Source: Aquifex sp.
Lineage (GTDB): Bacteria > Aquificota > Aquificia > Aquificales > Aquificaceae
Reading direction: 5' to 3'
Assembly: GCA_015487405.1 (NCBI GenBank)
Contig: WFPV01000199.1
Location: 1-14,023 of the forward strand
DNA length: 14,023 nucleotides
A program made the position numbers and the translations under genes. Shown one piece after another: positions 1-6,172 of this stretch (position 1 is its first letter; every line of letters begins with the position of its first letter). Below the pieces are notes generated by a model. The model saw nothing but the letters and a program-made list of their open reading frames with translations, made no database searches and was not told the origin of the DNA.

Positions 1-4
1 GTGT

Positions 5-356
5 TTACTCCCACAATTCTTTAGCTTTTAAGGTTTTCATTATTTCCTTTGCTGTTTCGTGGATAAGTTTTTCCAAGATGGTATTTTTGATTTTCTTGAA
101 CCTGTAGCACAGGGTAGCGTGGTCAGGAAATTGAGGCAATAACTCTTTGAGCAGGAATTCTAAGTCTCTCAAAGAAAGGTTTTCCTCTTTTTGGAGAAGC
201 GGTATCTAAAGTTTGGCATATTTTTTTTACCCCTTCTCTTCCTTCCTCTTCAGATTTTTTAAACAGGTTCAGTACAAGTTTAAGGAAATGAAGTAAATTT
301 CCAAAAATCGCAAGTGGGCAAAATCCTTTTGTAAAACCCCGCAGAGCTCTTGAATT
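5..356 (-). pseudogene. Decayed transposase remnant (IS4/IS5-like N-terminal region), frameshifted
   Basis: Two minus-strand open frames join only if a frameshift is allowed. The first (356 down to a stop at 123-125) encodes a hydrophobic and basic stretch containing LLHFLKLVLNLFKKSEEEG and ending near TASPKRGKP. The second (205 down to a stop at 5-7) contains NLSLRDLEFLLKELLP followed by FPDHATLCYRFKKI. That second block resembles the N-terminal region of IS4/IS5-type DDE transposases, where a 'LSYRQLEGFLR...PDYSTIxRRL' pattern precedes the catalytic domain. Neither frame has a convincing start codon. The catalytic domain would lie beyond the window edge or be lost, because a stop follows at 5-7. 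No paired terminal repeats could be assigned. The family is inferred from residue pattern only. It may instead be a lineage-specific gene broken by frameshift. Confidence 0.4.
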
Positions 357-516
357 TCAAAACTTTTACAATCGCGTATCAAAACATCAAAGCATCTTGA
401 TGCTCAACATATGAATCTAAAACCCTTTTCTCTTGCCAAGTAGCCTCCTACTTTTAAACAAAGATTATATCAATTTCTTAGCTTTTCCCTCAGAAAGGTT
501 TATCTTATTATTTCTG

Positions 517-1575
517 ATGATGAAGAAGCTTATAACTAATTACACCCTTTCTGAGTTGAAAGAAGAATTCGAGAAGCTCGGTTTAGAACCATATAGAGCT
601 AAACAGGTTTTTAGATGGATATATAAAAAGTTTGTTACCGATTTCGATAGAATGACGGACCTGTCAAAGGACCACAGAAGACTTTTAAATGAAAAGTTCG
701 ACTTTCATCCTCTCAAAAAACTTGAGAAGGTAGAAGCTCCTGACGCAACGAAATACTTATTCCAAACTTACGACGGTCACATAGTAGAAACTGTTCTAAT
801 TAAGGAAAGGGACCATTTGACCCTTTGTGTATCTTCTCAGATAGGTTGCGCGGTGGGTTGTACATTTTGTGCTACAGCGCTTGACGGACTTAAGCGTAAT
901 CTCATTACCGCTGAAATCATAGACCAGTATATTCAGGTAAAACAAGACATAGGAGAAGAAAAAATAAGAAACGTCGTCTTTATGGGGATGGGAGAGCCCC
1001 TTGCTAATTACGAAAACGTCAGAAAAGCCGTAGAAATAATGATTTCACCTGAAGGTATAGACCTATCTAAAAGGAGAATAACTATATCCACGAGCGGAAT
1101 ATTATCCCAGATAAAACGTATGGCACAGGACCCCGTAATGAGAGAAGTAAACCTCGCCGTATCCCTAAATGCGGTAACCCAAAAACAAAGAGAAAAACTT
1201 ATGCCTCTAACAAAAACTAACACTCTTGAAGAGTTAATGGAAGTCCTGAAGAACTATCCCTTACCTAAGTATAGAAGGATAACCCTTGAGTACGTGCTTA
1301 TAAAAGGAGTGAATGATACTCCGAAACATGCTGAGCTCCTTGCCAAACTTATTGGAAAACATAAAAAGAGATTTAAAGTAAACCTTATTCCCTTCAATCC
1401 TGATCCGAACCTACCTTACGAAAGACCTTCGCTCACGGACATTATGAAATTCCAAAAAGTATTGTGGAAACACGGTATATCCAATTTTGTAAGGTTCAGT
1501 AAAGGTGTTGAAGTTTTCGGGGCTTGCGGCCAACTCAGAGTAAAGAGGGTAAATATTTCCCTTGTAAAAATTTAA
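517..1575 (+). CDS. rlmN: RlmN: dual-specificity 23S rRNA A2503 / tRNA A37 C2-methyltransferase, radical SAM
   Basis: This is a radical SAM enzyme that puts a methyl on C2 of A2503 in 23S rRNA and, in characterised homologues, of A37 in a subset of tRNAs, using a methyl-cysteine intermediate. It is cytosolic. From the ATG at 517 the protein has 352 residues, usual for the family. The 4Fe-4S motif CAVGCTFC gives C111, C115 and C118. The GEPLANYENV block follows, and the methyl-carrying cysteine lies near the C-terminus in GACGQL (C337). The frame is open upstream to a TTG at 433, but that 28-residue extension is unlike RlmN N-termini. The ATG ATG at 517/520 leads directly into the usual TLSELKEEF-type start, so I chose 517 (520 is equally possible). 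There is no SD near either start. A TATTAT at 506-511 could be a -10 box, but no -35 is visible. The gene stands alone, flanked on both sides by mobile-element debris. Confidence 0.93.
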   Translation: MMKKLITNYTLSELKEEFEKLGLEPYRAKQVFRWIYKKFVTDFDRMTDLSKDHRRLLNEKFDFHPLKKLEKVEAPDATKYLFQTYDGHIVETVLIKERDHLTLCVSSQIGCAVGCTFCATALDGLKRNLITAEIIDQYIQVKQDIGEEKIRNVVFMGMGEPLANYENVRKAVEIMISPEGIDLSKRRITISTSGILSQIKRMAQDPVMREVNLAVSLNAVTQKQREKLMPLTKTNTLEELMEVLKNYPLPKYRRITLEYVLIKGVNDTPKHAELLAKLIGKHKKRFKVNLIPFNPDPNLPYERPSLTDIMKFQKVLWKHGISNFVRFSKGVEVFGACGQLRVKRVNISLVKI

Positions 1576-1667
1576 AAAAGTAGTAAGGAGAACGCCAAGT
1601 TTAGACATTGGAGGAAAGGTATTTAATGAAAATGAAGGAAGCGAGCCAAAACCGGACAGTTTCATAT

Positions 1668-1823
1668 TTAGCATTGTGAGAAAAACGCCTGTAAAAGTTT
1701 CATCATCCTATGTTTTATATGCCTTAAAAACCTATCTACAACATTTCTACCGATACTTCTTAGAAACTTAGCTAATGAATGCCACCAGAGACGAAAAGCT
1801 TCTGGACCTACATCTATTCCCAA
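1668..1823 (-). pseudogene. Short transposase-like fragment, DDE (IS6/IS240-like) C-terminal region
   Basis: A 51-codon frame opens after a stop at 1824-1826 with a TTG. The translation contains DVGPEAFRLWWHSLAKFL, then IGRNVVDRFLRHIKHRM. The 'D-x-GP ... RNxV[ED]RFxRxxKxR' spacing is what IS6/IS240-like DDE transposases show around the second Asp and the final acidic catalytic residue. Here the usual final Glu would be Asp. The first part also looks a little like the 'EPTGHYWxxLAxFLxxxG' block of IS110 transposases, so the family is uncertain. The piece lacks the first catalytic Asp, an N-terminus and a proper start, and would be non-functional. The family call is pattern-based inference. Confidence 0.35.
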
Positions 1824-1976
1824 TTAGCCCATATCTCTATTCTCCCTCCTCCTTATCTTGGCATTTTCTTATAAAACATTTCCACTTTCAAGAAATCACA
1901 TATATTTTTGAACATATTTTCTTTTTAATACAGAAATTTTAATGGTAAGTATATAGCTCAAGAGCCTGTAAAAGTT
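1687..1976. repeat. 13-bp direct repeat pair
   Basis: The sequence GCCTGTAAAAGTT occurs at 1687-1699 and again at 1964-1976 in the same orientation, 277 bp apart, bracketing most of the decayed region. It is longer than expected by chance in so short a stretch, but the region is A/T-rich. It could be a target duplication or a relic of internal duplication. The first copy lies inside the transposase-like fragment, which argues against a simple insertion-site duplication. Confidence 0.4.
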
Positions 1977-2020
1977 ATCGAAAAAAGCTCGGAAATAAGA
2001 TAGCTATCGCTACCTACTAA

Positions 2021-2164
2021 GGGTGGATATATAAACTCGAGGAAGGGTTAGAAAAACAAGAACTTACAAAGAGAGGATACAACGAGGAAGAAGAGAAAGA
2101 GGTTTTTAAAGTGGTGTTATCCCTCCCAGAAGGGATAATAAATCAGAAAAACTTTGAAAATTAA
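2021..2164 (+). pseudogene. Orphan ORF tail of unknown function, probably a broken gene
   Basis: A plus-strand frame of 47 codons plus stop opens just after a TAA at 2018-2020 and has no usable start codon. The translation begins GWIYKLEEGLEKQELTKRG, continues with an acidic EEEEKEVFKVVLSLPEG stretch, and ends QKNFEN. Its charge balance and codon use look like coding sequence rather than random DNA. The same frame continues upstream of the stop with GNKIAIATY, so one nonsense change may have broken an older gene. I do not recognise the family. Its TAA at 2162-2164 overlaps the carB stop on the other strand by 4 bp. Confidence 0.3.
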
Positions 2165-3834
2165 TCTTCATCTAAAACAACATTTTCCTCTATGGTATAG
2201 TAAGGAACTTCGTAAGAGGAGTAGTAGTAAGGCGTGTAAGCTACAAACTCTCCAGCACAAGTATCGACTCCTTTGAAAGCAGGTTTTATGCCGAACTTTT
2301 TCCTTAGTTCTCTTATTTCCTTCTCCTTCATTCCCTTAATTTTTGCTATCTCATAATCAGAATACCCGATCTCCTTGGCTTCTCTGAGAAGCTCCTCGCT
2401 CAGATTCTCCTTTTGTAGTATTTCCTCGAACTTTACTATTTCCTCTATGTTGAAGAGAAACCAGCGGTCTATCTTTGTAAGCTCGTAAACCTCATCTACG
2501 GTGTAGCCACGCCTGAACGCTTCAGCTATGTACCAGAGTCTCTGGTCGTTAGGATTACTAAGTCCCCTTTCCAGATCAAACTTATCAAGGTGAGAAAGCT
2601 TAGGAAATGCGAGTCCGTATCTGTCAAGCTCTAAACTTCTTACAGCCTTAAGGAGTGCTTCCTTGAAGGTTCTTCCTATAGCCATAACTTCACCTACGGA
2701 TTTCATCATCGTGGTTAGTGTTCTATCTGCCTCTGGAAATTTCGGAAAGTCAAACCTGGGGATCTTTATAACTACGTAGTCTATTGAAGGCTCAAAGGAA
2801 GCCGGAGTGAACTTTGTAATATCGTTCTTCAGTTCATCCAACGTATAGCCAACTGCGAGTTTTGCAGCAACCTTCGCTATAGGAAATCCTGTTGCTTTTG
2901 AAGCCAAAGCGGAAGAACGAGAAACTCTCGGGTTCATCTCTATAACGTAAAACTCTCCACTTTCCGGAGATAGTGCAAACTGAATGTTCGAACCACCTGT
3001 ATCAACACCTATAGCCCTTATAACCGCTATCGCCGCGTCCCTCAGCATCTGATACTCTTTGTCGGTTAATGTCTGTGTGGGAGCTACCGTTATGCTGTCA
3101 CCGGTGTGAACACCCATGGGGTCAAAGTTCTCTATGGCACAAACGATTATGACATTGTCGTTTTTGTCCCTAACGACCTCAAACTCTATTTCTTTCCAAC
3201 CAAGGAGTGACTTGTCCAGTAATACTTCGTGAATGGGTGATGTTTCGAGGGCAACTCTCAGTTTTTCTTTAAACTCCTCTATGTTGTAAGCTACTGAGCT
3301 TCCCGTTCCTCCTAGCGTGAAAGCTGGTCTGAGAATTACAGGGAATCCAATCTTCTGTATAGCTTTCAACCCTTCTTCCATAGAGCGGACTATGGCACTC
3401 TCTGGAACTTTTAGTCCTATGCTTTCCATGGTCTTTTTAAATAGTTCTCTATCCTCTCCCCTCTTTATGGCTTCGTAGTTTGCCCCTATCAGCTCAACTC
3501 CGTATTTATCCAAGACACCGGACTCGTAAAGCTCAACGGCAAGGTTTAGACCTGTTTGCCCTCCAAGGGTGGGCAAGAGCGCATCCGGTCTTTCCTTCTT
3601 AATAATTTCCTCTAATACTTCCGCGGTGAGTGGCTCTATGTAGGTGCGGTCCGCCATTTCTGGGTCGGTCATAATGGTTGCTGGGTTGGAGTTTACAAGT
3701 ATAACTTCATAGCCTTCCTGTTTTAAGGCTTTACAAGCTTGCGTCCCTGAGTAATCAAACTCAGCAGCTTGACCTATTACGATGGGTCCCGAACCGATAA
3801 TTAAGATCTTTTTAATATTCGTCCTTTTTGGCAT
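2161..3834 (-). CDS. carB: Carbamoyl-phosphate synthase large chain, N-terminal half (split CarB, carboxyphosphate domain)
   Basis: This is the N-terminal, carboxyphosphate-forming half of the CarB synthetase subunit, which phosphorylates bicarbonate and makes carbamate with ammonia for pyrimidine and arginine synthesis. The 557 residues align with the first half of E. coli CarB (1073 aa). The MPKRT start and GSGPIVIGQAAEFDYSG lead the pre-ATP-grasp domain. ATP-grasp ligands fall at the same numbers as in E. coli: R129, R169, E215, E299 and N301. The oligomerisation domain follows (about 400-540). The chain ends shortly after TPYYYSSYE, where full-length CarB would begin its second 'GxGPxRIGQ' half. 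The C-terminal half must therefore be encoded elsewhere, as known for A. aeolicus. The stop is clean, with no second-half relic downstream. An AGAGGT touches the ATG directly, too close to be a normal SD. It lies 74 bp downstream of lysC and may be cotranscribed with it. Confidence 0.93.
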   Translation of the reverse strand: MPKRTNIKKILIIGSGPIVIGQAAEFDYSGTQACKALKQEGYEVILVNSNPATIMTDPEMADRTYIEPLTAEVLEEIIKKERPDALLPTLGGQTGLNLAVELYESGVLDKYGVELIGANYEAIKRGEDRELFKKTMESIGLKVPESAIVRSMEEGLKAIQKIGFPVILRPAFTLGGTGSSVAYNIEEFKEKLRVALETSPIHEVLLDKSLLGWKEIEFEVVRDKNDNVIIVCAIENFDPMGVHTGDSITVAPTQTLTDKEYQMLRDAAIAVIRAIGVDTGGSNIQFALSPESGEFYVIEMNPRVSRSSALASKATGFPIAKVAAKLAVGYTLDELKNDITKFTPASFEPSIDYVVIKIPRFDFPKFPEADRTLTTMMKSVGEVMAIGRTFKEALLKAVRSLELDRYGLAFPKLSHLDKFDLERGLSNPNDQRLWYIAEAFRRGYTVDEVYELTKIDRWFLFNIEEIVKFEEILQKENLSEELLREAKEIGYSDYEIAKIKGMKEKEIRELRKKFGIKPAFKGVDTCAGEFVAYTPYYYSSYEVPYYTIEENVVLDED

Positions 3835-3908
3835 ACCTCTAAGTTTACATAATTTATTATTTCACCGAGCTTTGATAAGTCTCTCTTTTTTATAGGATAT
3901 TATAATTT

Positions 3909-4415
3909 TTATCCATTTCCATCTATCGTCTCAAACTCCTCCATCTCTTCTATGAACTCCTCGTGGAGTGCTCTTACTGCAAGCTCAGTAAACTTTTCAT
4001 CAATCAGACAGGAAATTTTTATCTCGGAGGTAGAAATAGCCTTTATGTTTATCCCGTTCTTTGCAAGAATCTCAAACATTCTTCCCGCAACGCCGTAGGC
4101 ACTCTTCATTCCTATTCCTACTATGGAAATCTTTGCCACTCTATCGTCCCTGAGCACACTCTCCGCTCCTATCTTCTGGGCAATCTTTTTAACGAGCTCT
4201 TCTGTCTTGTCCGCGTCGTTCTTGTTCACGGTGAAGGACATATCGGTGTATCCGTCGTGGGAGACGTTCTGAACAATCATATCAACTACTATGTGAGCAT
4301 CTCCGAGGGTTTTGAATATCTCCGCCGCTATGCCGGGCTTGTCGGGAACTCTTACTATTGTGAACTGGGTCTCGTTGGTGTCGGAGGTAACTCCCCTTAC
4401 CACTACCTTCTCCAT
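3909..4415 (-). CDS. Probable internal LysC beta subunit (ACT-domain regulatory chain, alternative start)
   Basis: Codon 246 of lysC is an ATG with GGAGG placed 8 nt upstream (4424-4428), a much better ribosome site than anything before the full-length start. Translation from here gives 168 residues, covering only the two ACT domains. In Bacillus subtilis AKII and Corynebacterium LysC an in-frame internal start at the same place (about codon 246-250) makes a separate beta subunit that pairs with the full-length alpha chain. The length and position match those cases. That the site is used here is inference, because a GGAGGAAGAAG run could also arise simply from the Pro-Glu-Glu-Glu codons. Confidence 0.55.
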   Translation of the reverse strand: MEKVVVRGVTSDTNETQFTIVRVPDKPGIAAEIFKTLGDAHIVVDMIVQNVSHDGYTDMSFTVNKNDADKTEELVKKIAQKIGAESVLRDDRVAKISIVGIGMKSAYGVAGRMFEILAKNGINIKAISTSEIKISCLIDEKFTELAVRALHEEFIEEMEEFETIDGNG

Positions 4416-5150
4416 GACTTCTTCCTCCGGAACTATCCAGGTGCCCTCTTCGTCGGAAAAGGTGCTCCTTACATGTATTCTAACGCCGTATTTGGCGGCA
4501 AACTCAACACTCCTGATCTGCATAACCTTAGCCCCGAGGGAGGCAAGTTCCAGCATCTCCTCGTAAGAAATCTTCGGAATCTTCTTAGCCCTCGGGACTA
4601 TCCTGGGGTCCGCGGTAAAGACTCCGGGAACGTCGGTGTTTATCTCACAGTCCGCCTTTAAAGCTGCGGCAAGTGCCACCGCAGTGGTGTCGGAGCCTCC
4701 CCTTCCTAAGGTCGTAATTTCCCAGTCTTCGGTCACTCCCTGAAATCCCGCAACTACGGGAATGTAACCTTCTTTTATTAAGTTAAGAAGTCTGCTCACT
4801 CCTATCTTCCTAATTCTTGCCTTTGTGTGAACATTGTCCGTTATTATCGGGACTTGCCAACCACATAGGCTAACAGCTGGATATCCGAGCTTCTGGAGCG
4901 TCATAGCAAATAAAGCTATCGCTCTCTGCTCTCCTGTGGCAAGGAGCATATCCATCTCCCTTTCGGGGGGTCTCGGTGTGACCTTCTTGGCGAGCTCTAT
5001 GAGACTGTCCGTTTCTCCAGCCATTGCGGAGGAGACTACCACGGGTTTATAACCTTTCTTGTAGGCTTCAATGACTCTCTTGGCACAGAGCTCTATCCTT
5101 TCTAAGTTTGCTACGGAGGTTCCTCCGAACTTCTGAACCAGGATTTTCAT
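3909..5150 (-). CDS. lysC: Aspartokinase (aspartate kinase), LysC
   Basis: It phosphorylates aspartate to 4-aspartyl phosphate, the first step toward lysine, diaminopimelate, threonine and methionine. The 413-residue length fits the Bacillus AKII / Corynebacterium type. An amino-acid kinase domain (1-245) carries KFGGTS (7-12) and GRGGSDTTA (149-157). NTDVPGVFTADPRI follows (171-184), with Asn where many relatives have Tyr. Two ACT domains follow, at about 263-330 (VPDKPGIAAEIF) and 340-405 (VGIGMKSAYGVAGRMFEIL), as expected for feedback binding of lysine and/or threonine. Which effector binds cannot be read from sequence. The ATG at 5150 is preceded by a promoter-like sequence but no SD. An internal start at codon 246 is annotated separately. 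The gene stands between a DUF190 gene and carB on the same strand. Confidence 0.95.
   Translation of the reverse strand: MKILVQKFGGTSVANLERIELCAKRVIEAYKKGYKPVVVSSAMAGETDSLIELAKKVTPRPPEREMDMLLATGEQRAIALFAMTLQKLGYPAVSLCGWQVPIITDNVHTKARIRKIGVSRLLNLIKEGYIPVVAGFQGVTEDWEITTLGRGGSDTTAVALAAALKADCEINTDVPGVFTADPRIVPRAKKIPKISYEEMLELASLGAKVMQIRSVEFAAKYGVRIHVRSTFSDEEGTWIVPEEEVMEKVVVRGVTSDTNETQFTIVRVPDKPGIAAEIFKTLGDAHIVVDMIVQNVSHDGYTDMSFTVNKNDADKTEELVKKIAQKIGAESVLRDDRVAKISIVGIGMKSAYGVAGRMFEILAKNGINIKAISTSEIKISCLIDEKFTELAVRALHEEFIEEMEEFETIDGNG
4424..4428 (-). promoter_or_regulatory. Internal Shine-Dalgarno for lysC beta start
   Basis: On the minus strand GGAGG is followed by AAGAAGTC (8 nt) and then the in-frame ATG at 4415. 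The full-length lysC start has no comparable site. Confidence 0.5.
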
Positions 5151-5161
5151 TGGAGTGGAAT

Positions 5162-5190
5162 ATTATTTCACATGAGCGTTTAGAATTCAA
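5162..5190 (-). promoter_or_regulatory. Candidate housekeeping-sigma promoter of lysC, near-leaderless
   Basis: On the minus strand TTGAAT (5185-5190) and AATAAT (5162-5167) are separated by exactly 17 nt. They match TTGACA at 4 of 6 and TATAAT at 5 of 6 positions. The -10 ends 11 nt before the lysC ATG, so transcription would begin about 4-6 nt upstream of the start codon. The absence of an SD fits. Confidence 0.45.
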
Positions 5191-5196
5191 ACACTT

Positions 5197-5517
5197 CTAA
5201 TCGTAAAGGACTACTTCAACCTCTTCCAGCGTATAGATACAGCCGCATTCATCCTTTATACTTTCTAAAAAAGCCCTTATCTTTTCTTCCTTATCTATAA
5301 TCTCAACAACTACGGGAAGGTGGGATTTAAAGCTCAAGAGAGAAGGCTCCCTCAACCTTTTGCTCCTCCCGTATCCAGCGATTCCTCTAAATACCGTAGC
5401 TCCCGAAAGTCCCTCCTCCTTTGCCTTCTCAAGGATGAACTTATGGAGAGGCATTCCCTCCCTCTTTGCGTCCTCGTCGGTAAAGATTCTTAGGAGAATC
5501 TGCTTCTCAAACCTCAT
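5197..5517 (-). CDS. DUF190 family protein, copy downstream of crcB
   Basis: This 106-residue protein belongs to the DUF190 family, small proteins with a PII-like (GlnB-like) fold whose biochemical role is not established. The family pattern is visible. LLRIFTDEDAKREGMPLHKFI opens it, followed by the glycine-rich GLSGATVFRGIAGYG core, then LREPSLLSFKSHLPVVVEIID and a C-terminal helix-strand. Its ATG overlaps the crcB stop as ATGA (5514-5517), and GGAAGG sits 5 nt upstream, so it should be translationally coupled to crcB. It is clearly related to, but diverged from, the DUF190 protein on the other side of crcB: longer, with a conserved Lys/Arg-rich SKRLRE in place of KGREFH. DUF190 genes next to crcB recur in other prokaryotes, which suggests a role in fluoride tolerance or CrcB control (inference). 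Confidence 0.85.
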   Translation of the reverse strand: MRFEKQILLRIFTDEDAKREGMPLHKFILEKAKEEGLSGATVFRGIAGYGRSKRLREPSLLSFKSHLPVVVEIIDKEEKIRAFLESIKDECGCIYTLEEVEVVLYD

Positions 5518-5888
5518 AACAGCCTTCCCAGGTTAAAGCCTAAGAATGTCCCCAAAATCCCCACTCCGTTAGTTATAAAGATATACAAGAAGAACTTTAG
5601 ATACTCGCCTTCGGCGAGTAAGGAAAAACTCTCGTAGGAAAAAGTAGAGAAGGTCGTAAATCCTCCTAAGAATCCCGTAATCAAAAGTGCACGGGCAAGG
5701 GGATGGATAGCAAGCTTCTCAACGAGGTAGGAAAAGGCTATTCCTATGAGGAAAGCTCCCAATATGTTCACGAAAAGGGTTCCTACGGGAAACTCTAATC
5801 CCGCGAGCTTTTGGACATATTTAGAGAGTAAGAACCTGAGGATTGAGCCTACGGCTCCTCCTACTGCTACTGCTATAACTGTCCCCAT
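5514..5888 (-). CDS. crcB: CrcB/Fluc fluoride ion channel
   Basis: This small membrane protein of 124 residues is a typical single-domain Fluc, which works as an antiparallel dual-topology dimer and exports fluoride through the inner membrane. About four hydrophobic segments are visible (about 3-22, 34-55, 66-80, 97-122). Family motifs are GGAVGSILRF (10-19), GTLFVNILGAFLIG with the pore Asn N41, and GFLGGFTTFSTFSYE, holding the two 'phenylalanine box' residues F80 and F83 and the T78-T79-x-S81 turn linked to the central sodium. The N-terminus overlaps the upstream DUF190 gene by 16 bp, and the ATG follows AAGGTGA at short spacing. The stop overlaps the next DUF190 start (ATGA). One complete subunit is present, so it should form a homodimer. 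No fluoride riboswitch was found upstream of the operon. Confidence 0.95.
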   Translation of the reverse strand: MGTVIAVAVGGAVGSILRFLLSKYVQKLAGLEFPVGTLFVNILGAFLIGIAFSYLVEKLAIHPLARALLITGFLGGFTTFSTFSYESFSLLAEGEYLKFFLYIFITNGVGILGTFLGFNLGRLL

Positions 5889-6166
5889 TCCTTCACCTTC
5901 TCCAAGGTTATGAAGCAGTCCTTAAGGACTTCCCTGTTTTCCTCAAGGAATTTTAACACCTTTTCCCTTTCTTCTAATACTTCTATAACTACCGGAAGCT
6001 CGTAAGAGAGAACCTCTATCTCTTCGGTATGAAACTCCCTCCCCTTTCCGAAACCACCGATTCCTTGAAGAACCACCGCCCCTCTAATTCCGTAAGAAAG
6101 TAAAAGCTTTAGATAGTCTTCTAACTTTTCTTCACGTGAGGAGTATATTCTTAAAACAACTTCCAT
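5873..6166 (-). CDS. DUF190 family protein, copy upstream of crcB
   Basis: This 97-residue DUF190 (PII-like fold) protein opens with VVLRIYSSREEKLEDYLKLL. It has the diagnostic GIRGAVVLQGIGGFGKGREF core, then ELPVVIEVLEEREKV and a terminal strand. It starts 6 nt after the stop of the VWA gene and its 3' end overlaps crcB by 16 bp, so it lies inside the same transcript. No SD precedes its ATG (the spacer is A/T only), so it may depend on coupling to the VWA gene. The function is unknown. The PII-like fold suggests ligand sensing or a regulatory partner of CrcB, but no nucleotide-binding residues can be assigned with confidence. Confidence 0.85.
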   Translation of the reverse strand: MEVVLRIYSSREEKLEDYLKLLLSYGIRGAVVLQGIGGFGKGREFHTEEIEVLSYELPVVIEVLEEREKVLKFLEENREVLKDCFITLEKVKEWGQL

Positions 6167-6172
6167 TAATTT

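Larger units (their letters stand above)
1576..2160. other. Intergenic region with decayed coding remnants
   Basis: This 585-bp AT-rich gap between rlmN and the 3' end of carB has no intact gene that I can support. It contains a short minus-strand transposase-like piece (1668-1823), a 13-bp direct repeat (1687 and 1964), and a plus-strand ORF tail from 2021 into the carB stop. All three frames are interrupted between 1824 and 2020. I saw no convincing rho-independent terminator for either rlmN or carB. The impression is a graveyard of inserted sequence. Confidence 0.6.

Noticed and set aside
385..404. Small inverted repeats CATCAA/TTGATG and AGCATC/GATGCT near 391
   Set aside because: They are 6-bp arms only, mutually overlapping, with no partner copy at the other end of the transposase remnant, so not supportable as an IS terminal repeat or terminator.
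433..516. Upstream extension of rlmN from a TTG at 433 adding 28 residues
   Set aside because: The added sequence is hydrophobic, A/T-rich and unlike RlmN N-termini; the ATG at 517 matches the normal family start.
1568..1771. Plus-strand frame of about 67 codons following rlmN
   Set aside because: It has no start codon or SD, overlaps the end of rlmN out of frame and runs opposite the transposase-like fragment; I could not support it as a gene.
3835..3908. Promoter for carB in the 74-bp gap after lysC
   Set aside because: TTATCA-N16-TAAATT and a TATAAT-like string are present, but the region is so A/T-rich that the matches are not convincing; cotranscription with lysC is as likely.
3963..4661. 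Long open frame (232 codons) on the plus strand opposite lysC
   Set aside because: It is fully antisense to a strongly conserved aspartokinase and its translation has no recognisable pattern; it reflects codon bias of the real gene.
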